Below, piece after piece: positions 49,666 to 57,530 of a stretch of DNA of 64,000 nucleotides. How positions within the stretch are numbered: the stretch's first letter is position 1; each line of letters begins with the position of its first letter. The position numbers and the translations under genes were made by a program. The notes beneath the pieces were generated by a model. That model made no database searches. It worked only from the letters and a program-made list of their open reading frames with translations, and was not told where the DNA came from. Location of the stretch: the NCBI GenBank assembly GCA_964510205.1, contig CAZEBW010000001.1:62001-126000 (forward strand), given 5' to 3'. The DNA is from CAZEBW01 sp964510205 (GTDB lineage Bacteria > Chloroflexota > Anaerolineae > VGOG01).

Positions 49666-49765
49666 AGAAACCAGGTTTTTTGGCACTTGCCATACGGAGT
49701 GCACTTGGTTTCAGACGGTTTCTGTAGGTGCGGGCAGTTTCTCTGGCGAGAAAAACCTGGTTTCT
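49666..49765. repeat. AGAAACCAGG palindromic element (full copy 1)
   Basis: Ends AGAAACCAGGTTTTT and AAAAACCTGGTTTCT, perfect 15-bp inverted repeats, 100 bp, non-coding. It lies directly after the GAF gene. Confidence 0.85.
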
Positions 49766-49773
49766 CGCAGGAC

Positions 49774-50400
49774 TCATCCTCCCCTCCCCGTATCCTTTTG
49801 GAACAAGAAACTCCCCTCAATGCATAGGGCCAGGTGATTGGCCAGCATCTCGGCCGTCACCAGGTCGTGCTCCGAGAAAGTTGCCCCGTTCACCTTGTCA
49901 CAGGCCATCAGCACCCCATGCAGTTCATCTTCGCCCGAGATGGGGACGGCGAGAAAGGGGCCCTTAGTACATTCCTTCTCCCATATCGCCGCTCTCAGTC
50001 CCTGAATACCCTGATGAGTTGAGATTAGCGGCTGTTTGTGGTCAACCACCCAGCCCACCAGGCTCTGGCTCAAAGCGATTCTGTCTCCGCGAGCGGGCGT
50101 CCCTTTGGCATTGGCCTTGACCACCACCAGTTCCTCGCGCTCCTCGTCCAACAGCATCACGTAGCAGCGGCTGGCGCCCAGGCAGTGGATCAGAGCCGCG
50201 AAACACGAGGAGAGCAGTTCCTCGCCCCTCGCAGAAAAATTCGACGAAAATCCCGCTTCTGGCGTAATGGCGTAGTCAGCTTTGACGCCTTCTCGGCGGC
50301 TAACTGGTGGGTAAGCCGCGATAGTTCCATTCTTGGCGAGATACGTCGCCAGCCACGGAATGTATTTATGTTGATGGTCTTTGTCTACCAGGTGTAACAC
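49774..50400 (-). CDS. GAF-domain protein
   Basis: 208 residues, soluble. The GAF domain covers about 65-195: ELLSSCFAALIHCLGASRCYVMLLDEE, LVVVKANAKGTPARGDRIALSQSLVGWVVDHKQPL (in two blocks), GPFLAVPISGEDELHGVLMACDK and LAEMLANHLALCIEG-like AEMLANHLALCIE. The ligand is not predictable. The GTG start at 50400 has a G-rich site before it. It is 29 bases after the HD-GYP gene, so the GAF protein may sense for, or modulate, the phosphodiesterase. Confidence 0.8.
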   Translation of the reverse strand: MLHLVDKDHQHKYIPWLATYLAKNGTIAAYPPVSRREGVKADYAITPEAGFSSNFSARGEELLSSCFAALIHCLGASRCYVMLLDEEREELVVVKANAKGTPARGDRIALSQSLVGWVVDHKQPLISTHQGIQGLRAAIWEKECTKGPFLAVPISGEDELHGVLMACDKVNGATFSEHDLVTAEMLANHLALCIEGSFLFQKDTGRGG

Positions 50401-50429
50401 CTAAAGCCCCCCTTCATCCCATCAGCGAG

Positions 50430-51725
50430 TCAGAAAGAAGCCAACAAAGGCGAGACAACCGCCGTCTTCTGGTCCTCTAGCTCCTTCCGGAGGATGCCGA
50501 TCAAGGCCTCGGTGACCTGGGGATCCCACTGGTCGCCCTTGTGCCGTTCCAGTTCCCGCAGGACAGTCTTGAGGGGCAAAGCCCGGCGATATGGGCGGTC
50601 GCTGGTCATGGCATCGAAGGCATCGGCCACGGCGATAATCCTGGCTCCAATGGGTATCGAGGCGTTGTCTGCCCCATCCGGGTATCCCCGACCATCGTAG
50701 CGCTCGTGATGGTGGAGGATCAGCTCTTGCCCGGAGCGGAAAAAAGGAAAGCGGCCCACGATGCTGGCCCCTATCTCTGGATGCTTCCTTATCGCCTCCC
50801 ACTCGGCCTCGCTCAGCGGGGCGGGTTTGGTCAGGATAGAGGTGTCAACGCCGATTTTGCCCAAATCGTGAACGCGAGCGGCCGACGCGATGGTATCCAC
50901 CATGTCCTCGGGCAGCCCCAGATTGACAGCCAGTTCACGGGCGTATCTGGCCACCCTTTGGGAATGTTGGAAGGTATAGGGGTCACGCATGTCAATGGCG
51001 TCCGCCAGGGCCTCGACGGCCTCCTTGGTTTGCGAGCGCAGCAACGAGTTGTTCTTGAAGGAGATGTAGATGAGGGCCACAGGGATGCCCATCAGGTAAA
51101 GAGCCCACGGGCTTATCTCGGCCAACAGGGCAGCAAGCGGCCCCATCACGTAAAGGGCCGCTTGCTGAGGGAGGTCGTAACTGTTACAGGTCACCAACAT
51201 CCGCAGGAGGCTGCGATGGGTTTGCAGGGCCACCGCCCCGGCCACCAGAAAGGCGTTGACCATGTGCATGACCAGGGCCACCCCCACCAGGGTCAACAGG
51301 CCGGTGGGCGAATTGATAACCGAGGTGAGGGGCTCTGAGACCAGGTTGCGATAGACGAAAGCGCCCAGGCCAGCGTGAAGCATGGTCTGACCCACCTCGA
51401 ACAGACTGTGGCCCCACTTCGTCCGCTGGAAGACCTGACAGGAGATGAGCATGCCCAGGCCAGCTATAGCCATGGCAGCAGCAGGCGGGAACAGCAAGAG
51501 AGTGGCCAAGATAGCCGTGGCCTCCACCGATACCTTGGTCTTGGGAGACATATGCACCGGGAAGCTGGAGGCTGCAGCGATGCCAGCCAGGAGCAGGCCA
51601 GCCAGGAGAGGTTTGTCGCTGATTGCGTTCAACCCACCAAGGTTAATCGCCGAGACGAAGAGGGCCAGGGCTGCCAGAGCAGTGCCTAAGATATAGGCGC
51701 GTACAGGCAGCGAGAAGTCGCGCAT
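50430..51725 (-). CDS. Membrane HD-GYP phosphodiesterase
   Basis: 431 residues. The N-terminal ~205 residues form six to eight hydrophobic helices (AYILGTALAALALFVSAINL, AGLLLAGIAAASSFPV, ATLLLFPPAAAMAIAGLG and others). The C-terminal domain has VARYARELAVNLG, the HD pair AARVHDLGKIGVD, HHHERYDGRGYPDG (GYP motif) and PIGARIIAVADAFDAMTSDRPYR. It should hydrolyse cyclic dinucleotides (c-di-GMP or relatives) in response to a membrane signal. AAAGGAGG precedes the ATG. Confidence 0.92.
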   Translation of the reverse strand: MRDFSLPVRAYILGTALAALALFVSAINLGGLNAISDKPLLAGLLLAGIAAASSFPVHMSPKTKVSVEATAILATLLLFPPAAAMAIAGLGMLISCQVFQRTKWGHSLFEVGQTMLHAGLGAFVYRNLVSEPLTSVINSPTGLLTLVGVALVMHMVNAFLVAGAVALQTHRSLLRMLVTCNSYDLPQQAALYVMGPLAALLAEISPWALYLMGIPVALIYISFKNNSLLRSQTKEAVEALADAIDMRDPYTFQHSQRVARYARELAVNLGLPEDMVDTIASAARVHDLGKIGVDTSILTKPAPLSEAEWEAIRKHPEIGASIVGRFPFFRSGQELILHHHERYDGRGYPDGADNASIPIGARIIAVADAFDAMTSDRPYRRALPLKTVLRELERHKGDQWDPQVTEALIGILRKELEDQKTAVVSPLLASF

Positions 51726-51783
51726 AGGAGCGTTCCTCCTTTGATTGAGTGAAGCTCATCTAGCAGCGGGGCGTACGCCCGTC

Positions 51784-52230
51784 TTAATCCAGTTCGAACT
51801 CGCACTCTATCCAGGTTTTGCTCTCACCTTCGGTGCTCAATTCGAAGACATCGGGTTCCTCCCAGACTTCCAGAGTCACGGGAACCCTCTCCGGACCTTT
51901 GGTGTTGACCAGCGCTTTCACCTTGACCGGGATCGGGCCGTCCCCAACCGGCTGCCCGTTCGGGATGATGGTCACTTGAAAACCACCGTCATCGGTGACT
52001 TCGGTCTCAACATCCCGCGGGACATACACCTTCACGTGTATGGGGCCCTTGACCAAATCCTGGTCTTGCCCATCTTCAAATGTGACCACGGTGTTCACGT
52101 GAACCTCATGCCCGCCTATATCAAGGATGGGATCGTCCGGGCACCAATGCCAGGTCGCATAGGCTACGGTGCTGCCCAGGACCAAGACCAACAGCAGAGC
52201 TAAGGTAGTTGCGCCTGATAGCTTTCTCAC
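51784..52230 (-). CDS. Small exported protein of unknown function
   Basis: 148 residues. A Sec signal peptide (KLSGATTLALLLVLVLGSTVAYA) precedes a beta-rich mature part (VHVNTVVTFEDGQDQDLVKG, IHVKVYVPRDVETEV, VTLEVWEEPDVFEL) rich in Val, Asp and Glu. It has two Cys (WHWCPDD and WIECEF) that could form a disulfide. The GTG start at 52230 follows AAAGGAGGTC. I recognise no family. It is separate from the HD-GYP gene by 58 bases and could share its transcript. Confidence 0.6.
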   Translation of the reverse strand: MRKLSGATTLALLLVLVLGSTVAYATWHWCPDDPILDIGGHEVHVNTVVTFEDGQDQDLVKGPIHVKVYVPRDVETEVTDDGGFQVTIIPNGQPVGDGPIPVKVKALVNTKGPERVPVTLEVWEEPDVFELSTEGESKTWIECEFELD

Positions 52231-52450
52231 GATTGACCTCCTTTGCTTTCGCTAAAGCAATCTTCTGACGACTAATAATATTATACCACAAAACAGCCCT
52301 TTTGTGGGTTACAAGACCTATACAAAAGGGCTATAATGGGAACGTATCAAATTGTGAGGAAACTTCCAGATAAACCATATAATAACCTAAAACAACCGCG
52401 CAAGGGTTGCGAAAGAATAAAAGGCGGGCTGCGAGAGCGTTTGTGGCTCG
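52231..52450. other. Intergenic stretch with an 11-bp inverted repeat and facing -10 boxes
   Basis: AGCCCTTTTGT (about 52292) and ACAAAAGGGCT (about 52321) flank a short loop. TATAAT-like boxes stand on both outer sides, pointing in opposite directions; plus-strand TTACAA-17-TATAAT ends near 52336 with no recognisable gene behind it. The motif CACAAAAGGGCT recurs in the nrdR promoter region near 58702. Confidence 0.45.
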
Positions 52451-52966
52451 CTATTCTCTCTGCTTGGTGCGTCTCTCGAAGAAATAACCTATGCCCCGCA
52501 CGTTGTGGATGTATTCCGGGGCCCCAGGCTCCTTCACCAGCTTTTGCCGCAGACGGGTGATGTGCGGCCGGATGAGATAGCGAGCATCTCTCTCGTCCAG
52601 CTCGTAGCCCTGGGCCTCAAGCACCAACTCCTGGCAGCTAATCACCTGGCCAGCGTTGCGCATCAGGCAGAACAAGATGTCGAACTCGGTGGGAGTCAGA
52701 TCAACAGGCCGGTCGCCCAAAGTGACCACGTGCTCGACCGGATTCAGGGCCAGCTCCCTGAAGGTTAGTGTCTGGGCAGCAGAATAGGGGGTCTGAGAAA
52801 CGCCAACCTCAGCCACATCCGGCCCCAGAGCAGACGAGGCCAACAACCGACGACTGGTTTCCAGATATTCTCGCGTGTTCTCGGCTATTGTCTCAAGCAG
52901 CGCCTCGATGCGCCCCAGAGATTCCAATATCTCGCCGGCCCAGTCCAACGTCTCTTCTTCGCCCAT
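52451..52966 (-). CDS. Winged-helix DNA-binding protein (OmpR C-terminal type) without receiver domain
   Basis: 171 residues. The N-terminal ~60 residues are helical and acidic (LDWAGEILESLGRIEALLETIAENTREYLETS as a likely coiled coil in two blocks). The C-terminal ~100 residues (VDLTPTEFDILFCLMRNAGQVISCQELV, DARYLIRPHITRLRQKL, IHNVRGIGYFF) form the OmpR/PhoB DNA-binding domain. No phosphoacceptor receiver precedes it, so activity is probably set by the N-terminal oligomerisation segment. Targets are unknown. Confidence 0.85.
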   Translation of the reverse strand: MGEEETLDWAGEILESLGRIEALLETIAENTREYLETSRRLLASSALGPDVAEVGVSQTPYSAAQTLTFRELALNPVEHVVTLGDRPVDLTPTEFDILFCLMRNAGQVISCQELVLEAQGYELDERDARYLIRPHITRLRQKLVKEPGAPEYIHNVRGIGYFFERRTKQRE

Positions 52967-53125
52967 CCTGCCTTCCGCCCCTCTCTGGGGGTGAACCCGA
53001 TGCCCTGCGCCCGAAGAACGGCCATAGTATACTACAACTTGCCGATATACACAAGCAGATCAGTACAAACACCGAGAAACAGTGCACAATGCCGGCAAAT
53101 ACAGTTGTCCCAAGAGCATGGCGTG

Positions 53126-53165
53126 AAAAAGCACAAGAGCCACCAGGCTGGTATGCCGGTGGCTC
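53126..53165 (-). terminator. Probable terminator of the nrdD-nrdG-lipoprotein unit
   Basis: On the minus strand GAGCCACC...GGTGGCTC (8-bp arms with inner GGC/GCC pairing) is followed by TTGTGCTTTTT. It lies ~155 bases after the lipoprotein stop, beyond the palindromic element at 53202. Confidence 0.5.
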
Positions 53166-53201
53166 ATTACTTTGGATGACTCCCCCGAAGAAAGCAGCGT
53201 G

Positions 53202-53307
53202 AAGACCCTAAAGGTTTTGAATAAGAAGGTTCGAATGGATTTTCTCGCACTCAGCGTCTGTTCCAGGCAAAGAAATCGAGCTTTCTATCGAAAACCTTTA
53301 GGGTCTT
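53202..53307. repeat. AGACCC palindromic element, long form (copy 1)
   Basis: Ends AAGACCCTAAAGGTTTTGA and CGAAAACCTTTAGGGTCTT; 106 bp. The interior is about 80% identical to the copy at 57307-57411 by eye. It lies between the lipoprotein stop and its terminator. Confidence 0.88.
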
Positions 53308-53321
53308 GGCAAAGAGCCACG

Positions 53322-53930
53322 TCATTCGGCGCCAAAACGCAGGCTTTCGAGCATGGCTTCGAAGATGGGCCAGTTTTGATCCCACTCACTGAGCGGGGCA
53401 TCGGCGACGATGGCGGCGGAAACCCTCGCTGCGCCCTCGCCGTCTGCCATCCCGACCAGGTAGACCTTGTGCCTGACGCCAGAGGCAGCATGGACGTACT
53501 CCGCGGTGAGCTTGCGGCCTCCCCTCTCGCCGAGAAGCAGCGGCGCGGCCTCACCGACCTGCCAGTCCTGTTTGGCCTCACCGCCCAACGCCTGGACAAG
53601 AGACAGCGCTTCATCTAGAATCTGATCGGCATCCCGGCCTTCATCCCATCCGGAGAGAACAATCAGCTCAGGCGCGCTCTCCTCCACCGTCTCCCTGAAG
53701 ATCATGGCGTCGAGGCCCTCCAACACCGTCCTCTCCACGATCCACCCCTCGGGGTACTGGATGGATAGCTTGGCCTCCTCGTCGGCGTAGGTTTTGAAAT
53801 CCCCTGAAGCCAGCGGGGTGGGCATCGGGGTCGCAGCGGGCGGCGCGGGCGTGCAGGAGAGCAGCGAGACCACGAGCAGCGTCAGCAAGCCCACCATCGA
53901 GACGAGCCGATAGGTCCGGGACCGCATCAT
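53322..53930 (-). CDS. Putative lipoprotein, PsbP/DUF1795-like
   Basis: 202 residues. The signal VSMVGLLTLLVVSLLSC ends at a lipobox Cys, followed by a Pro/Ala/Thr linker. The mature part (FKTYADEEAKLSIQYPEGWIVER, MIFRETVEESAPELIVLSGWDEG, VRHKVYLVGMADGEGAARVSA, MLESLRFG) has the order of PsbP-like proteins that start with a YPEGW motif. Ligand unknown. The ATG at 53930 overlaps the nrdG stop (ATGA), so it is translated with nrdG. Confidence 0.65.
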   Translation of the reverse strand: MMRSRTYRLVSMVGLLTLLVVSLLSCTPAPPAATPMPTPLASGDFKTYADEEAKLSIQYPEGWIVERTVLEGLDAMIFRETVEESAPELIVLSGWDEGRDADQILDEALSLVQALGGEAKQDWQVGEAAPLLLGERGGRKLTAEYVHAASGVRHKVYLVGMADGEGAARVSAAIVADAPLSEWDQNWPIFEAMLESLRFGAE

Positions 53931-54622
53931 AATCCTCTCACCTCCACCTCCCCTACCCATCTCTCCGCTGCCTGGGCCATCTCCAGCAGCGTCTGGGCTG
54001 GATAGGGAGCGATCTCTCTAAAGCGGGCGGCAAGGGCTCCCTGGGGACGAAATTGCTGCAGGACGTACTTCTCAGCACCGCTGATCAGCCTGGCCATCTC
54101 CTCGACGTCCTCAGGAGCCACGATGCCCAGCGCCACCGTGGTGCGGAACTCGTGGTCTATGCCCGACGACAGGATCAGCCGCACGCTCTCTTCGATCCGC
54201 TGCACGTCCACCGGCACGCCTGCCGCCAGATGATACTTCGACAGCGGGGCCTTGATGTCCATAGCCACGTAATCCAGCAGCTCCTGCTCCAACAGCTCTC
54301 TGAGCGCCTGGGGGCGATAGCCGTTGGTGTCCAGTTTGATGGCCAAGCCCAGTCCTTTCAGCTCGCCCACGAAACTGCCGATGCCTGGCCGCAAGGTTGG
54401 CTCGCCGCCGGTGATCACCACCCCATCAATCAGACCCCGTCGCCGTGTCAGGAACCGGAAGATCTCGACGGGGTCAAGGTCTGGCAAGGTCTGCGGATGT
54501 AGCACTAGCTTCGAATTCTGACAGTAGGGACAGCGAAGGTTGCAGCCGCCGGTGAAGACGACGGTGGCGATCCTCCCCGGATAGTCAATGAGCGAGGTTT
54601 TCACCCACCCCTTGATCTGCAT
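53927..54622 (-). CDS. nrdG: Anaerobic ribonucleotide reductase-activating radical SAM protein
   Basis: 231 residues. The radical SAM motif CNLRCPYC (CxxxCxxC) is near residue 27; VVITGGEPTLRPG, LAIKLDTNGYRPQAL and YVAMDIKAPL follow. The protein belongs to the long NrdG/PflA-like group that generates the glycyl radical. It overlaps by 22 bases the gene carrying the glycyl-radical loop, and nrdD is further upstream, so activase and target are co-expressed. Confidence 0.92.
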   Translation of the reverse strand: MQIKGWVKTSLIDYPGRIATVVFTGGCNLRCPYCQNSKLVLHPQTLPDLDPVEIFRFLTRRRGLIDGVVITGGEPTLRPGIGSFVGELKGLGLAIKLDTNGYRPQALRELLEQELLDYVAMDIKAPLSKYHLAAGVPVDVQRIEESVRLILSSGIDHEFRTTVALGIVAPEDVEEMARLISGAEKYVLQQFRPQGALAARFREIAPYPAQTLLEMAQAAERWVGEVEVRGL

Positions 54623-54774
54623 CTGTCAACTGTCCTGACCTCCACCACGTATTCCTCGCGCTCGGCATACTCCTGCTTCTTGCCCACGTTCCAGTTCCGC
54701 ACGGGACGCAGATAGCCGACAATGCGAGAGTAAACCTCACAAGGCACCTTTCTCTTCGACTGCGAGTTTGTCAT
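54601..54774 (-). CDS. Stand-alone glycyl-radical polypeptide of class III RNR
   Basis: 57 residues. KVPCEVYSRIVGYLRPVRNW followed by NVGKKQEYAERE is the glycyl-radical loop of NrdD: the R-V-x-G-Y pattern appears as RIVGYL with the radical Gly at about residue 22. The large NrdD protein lacks this motif. The ATG at 54774 has AAGGAG seven bases upstream, so it is an independent start, not a read-through product. The gene is 281 bp downstream of the large subunit and overlaps nrdG. Such short NrdD-type proteins exist in databases, as far as I recall. Here it most likely completes the split enzyme. Confidence 0.82.
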   Translation of the reverse strand: MTNSQSKRKVPCEVYSRIVGYLRPVRNWNVGKKQEYAEREEYVVEVRTVDRCRSRGG

Positions 54775-54780
54775 TTCACG

Positions 54781-55050
54781 TCTCCTTCTCATCGCATGGT
54801 GACAAAAGCGACACGCTCGCTCGCGATGGATTGTCAAATCGCATTGCGGTAAAAGTAACACTTCCACGCTCGCGATGGATTGCGTGCAAGCTTCGCTTGC
54901 CTACCATCGCCCGGCGGCTGGATCTGGCGATCCAGCCGGAGCAAAGTGTGACTTTTACCCTAGTGCGTCAAATCCGTCGCTTTCCGTGGCTGGATCTGGC
55001 GATCTAATCGGAGCGAGGTGCGACTTCTGCCCTGATGCTTCTGGTCTCTT
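54781..55050. repeat. Repeat-filled spacer splitting nrdD
   Basis: CGCTCGCGATGGATTG occurs twice (about 54812 and 54868). GGCTGGATCTGGCGATC occurs twice (about 54910 and 54990), each followed by similar GGAGC(A/G)AAGTG(T)GACTT-like sequence. No frame continues through it. Confidence 0.72.
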
Positions 55051-55055
55051 GCCTC

Positions 55056-57128
55056 TCAAGGTTGGATGGTCACGCCAAAACGGGCTAAGTCCTCTTCTGT
55101 GTGTTCAAAGGGGCAGTAGGTGTGTTCGCCGGGCAGATAGCCGTGGATGGGACAGATGCTGAACGTGGGGGTGAGCGTATAATACGGCAGGCGGAAGTTC
55201 TCAGCGATGCGCCGCACCAACAGGCGCGCCTGCCGCCAGTCGTCTATCCTCTCGCCCAGGAAGGCGTGGAACACCGTCCCGCCGGTGTAAAGCACCTGCA
55301 GGTCGTCCTGGTGCTCCAAAGCCTCGAAGACGTCGTCGGTATGGCCCACCGGCAAGTGGGTGGAGTTGGTGTAATAGGGCGCTTCGTCCGTGCCCGAAGT
55401 GACGATGGCCGCGAACTTGGCCTTGTCCGCCTTGGCCAGCCGATAGCTGGCCCCCTCGGCGGGGGTGGCTTCCAGGTTGTAGAGGCTGCCCGCCTCCGCC
55501 TGGAAAGTCTTCAGCTTCTCTCGCATAAATTGAAGCGTTTTCAGAGCGAACGCCTTGCCGTCGGGGTGGGCGATGCTCACTCCCAGGAAGTTGAGGCAGG
55601 CCTCGTTCATGCCGTTCAGCCCGATGGTGGAGAAGTGGTTGGCCCAGTAAGCACCCCCCATCTTCTTGATAGCCGCCAGATAGTGCCTGGCGTAGGGGTA
55701 CAGGCCCCTCTCGGTGAACCTCTCCAGGGTCTTGCGCTTGATCTCCAGGCTGGTCTTGGCCACCTCCATCAGCCGTTCCAGGCGGCGGAAGAAATCCGCC
55801 TCGTCTGCGGCCAGATAGCCGAGGCGGGCCAGGTTGATGGTCACCACGCCGATGCTGCCGGTGAGGGGATTGGCGCCGAAATAGCCGCCGCCCCGCTTGC
55901 GCAGCTCGCGGTTGTCGAGCCTAAGCCGGCAGCACATGCTCCTGGCGTCCTCCGGGTCCAGATCGCTGTTGACGAAATTGGCGAAATAGGGGATGCCATA
56001 CTTAGCCGTCATCTGCCAGATGGCGTCGGGGAGGGAGTTGTCCCAGTCGAAATCTTTGGAGATGTTGTAGGTGGGAATGGGAAAGGTGAACACCCGCCCT
56101 TTGGCGTCCCCCTCCAACATCACCTCGGCGAAGGCGCGATTGATGAGGTCCATCTCGTGGGCGAAGTCGCCGTAGGTCTCCTCCTGAAACTGGCCGCCGA
56201 TGATGACGGGCGTGTCGCGCAAGGTGTTGGGCGGGACCAGGTCCATGGTCAGATTCGTGAAAGGGCACTGGAAGCCAACTCTAGTGGGCACGTTGATGTT
56301 GAAGACGAACTCCTGAACAGCCTGCTTGACGCCGCGATAGTCCAGCCCGTCGTAGCGGACGAAGGGAGCTAACAGGGTATCGAAGTTGGAGAAAGCTTGA
56401 GCGCCGGCTGATTCCCCCTGGAGGGTGTAGAAGAAATTCACGATCTGCCCCAAGGCCGAGCGGAGGTGCTTGGGAGGCTTGCTCTCCGTCTTGGTGGGCA
56501 CGCCGCCGAATCCCCTGATCAGCAGGTCCTGCAGGTCCCAGCCGCAGCAGTAGGCAGCGAGGATGGAGATGTCGTGAATGTGGAAGTCCCCTTCCACGTG
56601 GGCCTCCCGCGCCTCCGGGGGATAGATCTTGTGCAGCCAGTATTGGGCCGAGATAGAGGAAGCGACGTGGAAGTTCAGCCCTTGGAGGGAGTAGTTCATG
56701 TTAGCGTTCTCGTTCACCCTCCAATCGGACCAATCCAGGTAGTCGTCCATGAGCTTCAGGCCGTCCAGGAGCAGCTTCTCTGTGTCTCGGACCTGGGCGC
56801 GCTGCTCGCGGTAGAGGATGTAGGACTTGGCCATGCGGACGTAGCCGTTCTCGATGAGCACGGCCTCCACCAAGTCCTGGATCTCTTCCACCGAGGGAAC
56901 CTGGCCCTGGTCGAAGAACTCCCTCTCCAGGGGGGCAACGACGGCGTCGGTAATCCGCTCCACGTCCTTTCTGCCGTCCTCCTGCCCCACCGCCTGTGCC
57001 GCCTTGAAGATGGCGCTGACAATCCTCTCGCGGTCGAAAGGCACAATTCGGCCATCTCGTTTTTGCACCTGGGCTACGGGTACGCTCAACTCTTCCTCCT
57101 GCGTCTTAGATTCTCCGTCACTTCTCAT
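55056..57128 (-). CDS. nrdD: Anaerobic ribonucleoside-triphosphate reductase, large part without glycyl-radical loop
   Basis: 690 residues. An ATP-cone (VQKRDGRIVPFDRERIVSAIF) at the N-terminus is followed by the ten-stranded barrel: NENANMNYSLQGLNFHV, GDFHIHDISILAAYCCGWDL, RVGFQCPFTNLTMD, MCCRLRLDNRELRKRGGGYFG with the catalytic finger-loop Cys, and GLNGMNEACLNFLG. It ends at TFSICPIHGYLPGEH and TYCPFEHTEEDLARFG; the usual last zinc CPxCG is altered to CPFEH and the RVxGY radical loop is missing. That loop is on the 57-residue gene downstream. It reduces NTPs to dNTPs under anaerobic conditions. No NrdR box was recognised before it. Confidence 0.93.
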   Translation of the reverse strand: MRSDGESKTQEEELSVPVAQVQKRDGRIVPFDRERIVSAIFKAAQAVGQEDGRKDVERITDAVVAPLEREFFDQGQVPSVEEIQDLVEAVLIENGYVRMAKSYILYREQRAQVRDTEKLLLDGLKLMDDYLDWSDWRVNENANMNYSLQGLNFHVASSISAQYWLHKIYPPEAREAHVEGDFHIHDISILAAYCCGWDLQDLLIRGFGGVPTKTESKPPKHLRSALGQIVNFFYTLQGESAGAQAFSNFDTLLAPFVRYDGLDYRGVKQAVQEFVFNINVPTRVGFQCPFTNLTMDLVPPNTLRDTPVIIGGQFQEETYGDFAHEMDLINRAFAEVMLEGDAKGRVFTFPIPTYNISKDFDWDNSLPDAIWQMTAKYGIPYFANFVNSDLDPEDARSMCCRLRLDNRELRKRGGGYFGANPLTGSIGVVTINLARLGYLAADEADFFRRLERLMEVAKTSLEIKRKTLERFTERGLYPYARHYLAAIKKMGGAYWANHFSTIGLNGMNEACLNFLGVSIAHPDGKAFALKTLQFMREKLKTFQAEAGSLYNLEATPAEGASYRLAKADKAKFAAIVTSGTDEAPYYTNSTHLPVGHTDDVFEALEHQDDLQVLYTGGTVFHAFLGERIDDWRQARLLVRRIAENFRLPYYTLTPTFSICPIHGYLPGEHTYCPFEHTEEDLARFGVTIQP

Positions 57129-57144
57129 AGATGCCTCGGCCTGA

Positions 57145-57300
57145 GCTCCGCCGTGGCATGAAGTGCCACGGCTACGAAGCTACCACCCCGTAAACGGGGT
57201 TCCTAAGCCCGATTCATCGGGCGCTGCTCTGTAGCACGGCCACGCCTGTCCTGAGCAAGGTCGAAGGGTCATGGCCGTGTGCTCCTACCCTGAAAAAAGC
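57145..57300. repeat. Cluster of four different short hairpins upstream of nrdD
   Basis: CCGTGGCATGAAGTGCCACGG, CCCCGTAAACGGGG, GCCCGATTCATCGGGC and CACGGCCA...TGGCCGTG follow each other within 150 bp. The last encloses the dispersed CCTGTCCTGAGCAAGGTCG motif. They occupy the whole nrdD upstream region, so no promoter could be recognised there. Confidence 0.75.
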
Positions 57301-57306
57301 GGCGTG

Positions 57307-57411
57307 GAGACCCTAAAGGTTTTGAAAATGAAGGTTCGAATTGATTTTCTTGCATTCAGCGCCTGTTCCAAGCAGAGAAAACAAGCTTTCTATCAAAAAC
57401 CTTTAGGGTCT
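57307..57411. repeat. AGACCC palindromic element, long form (copy 2)
   Basis: Ends AGACCCTAAAGGTTTTGA and CAAAAACCTTTAGGGTCT, interior close to the 53202-53307 copy. The two copies bracket the nrdD-nrdG-lipoprotein unit. Confidence 0.88.
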
Positions 57412-57530
57412 TGCCAGCAGCCCACCTTCTTTCAGTAGAGTCATGAATTGCAACACCAGTCTTCATCTAACCGACTTTTCATCTTCCGATCATAGCTAAA
57501 GCGACATCCCATCATCCATGACTGGAATGC

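Noticed and set aside
53202..53307. AGACCC element considered as a simple terminator
   Set aside because: The arms are separated by about 70 bases, no T-run follows, and a near-identical copy occurs at 57307, so a mobile palindromic element fits better.
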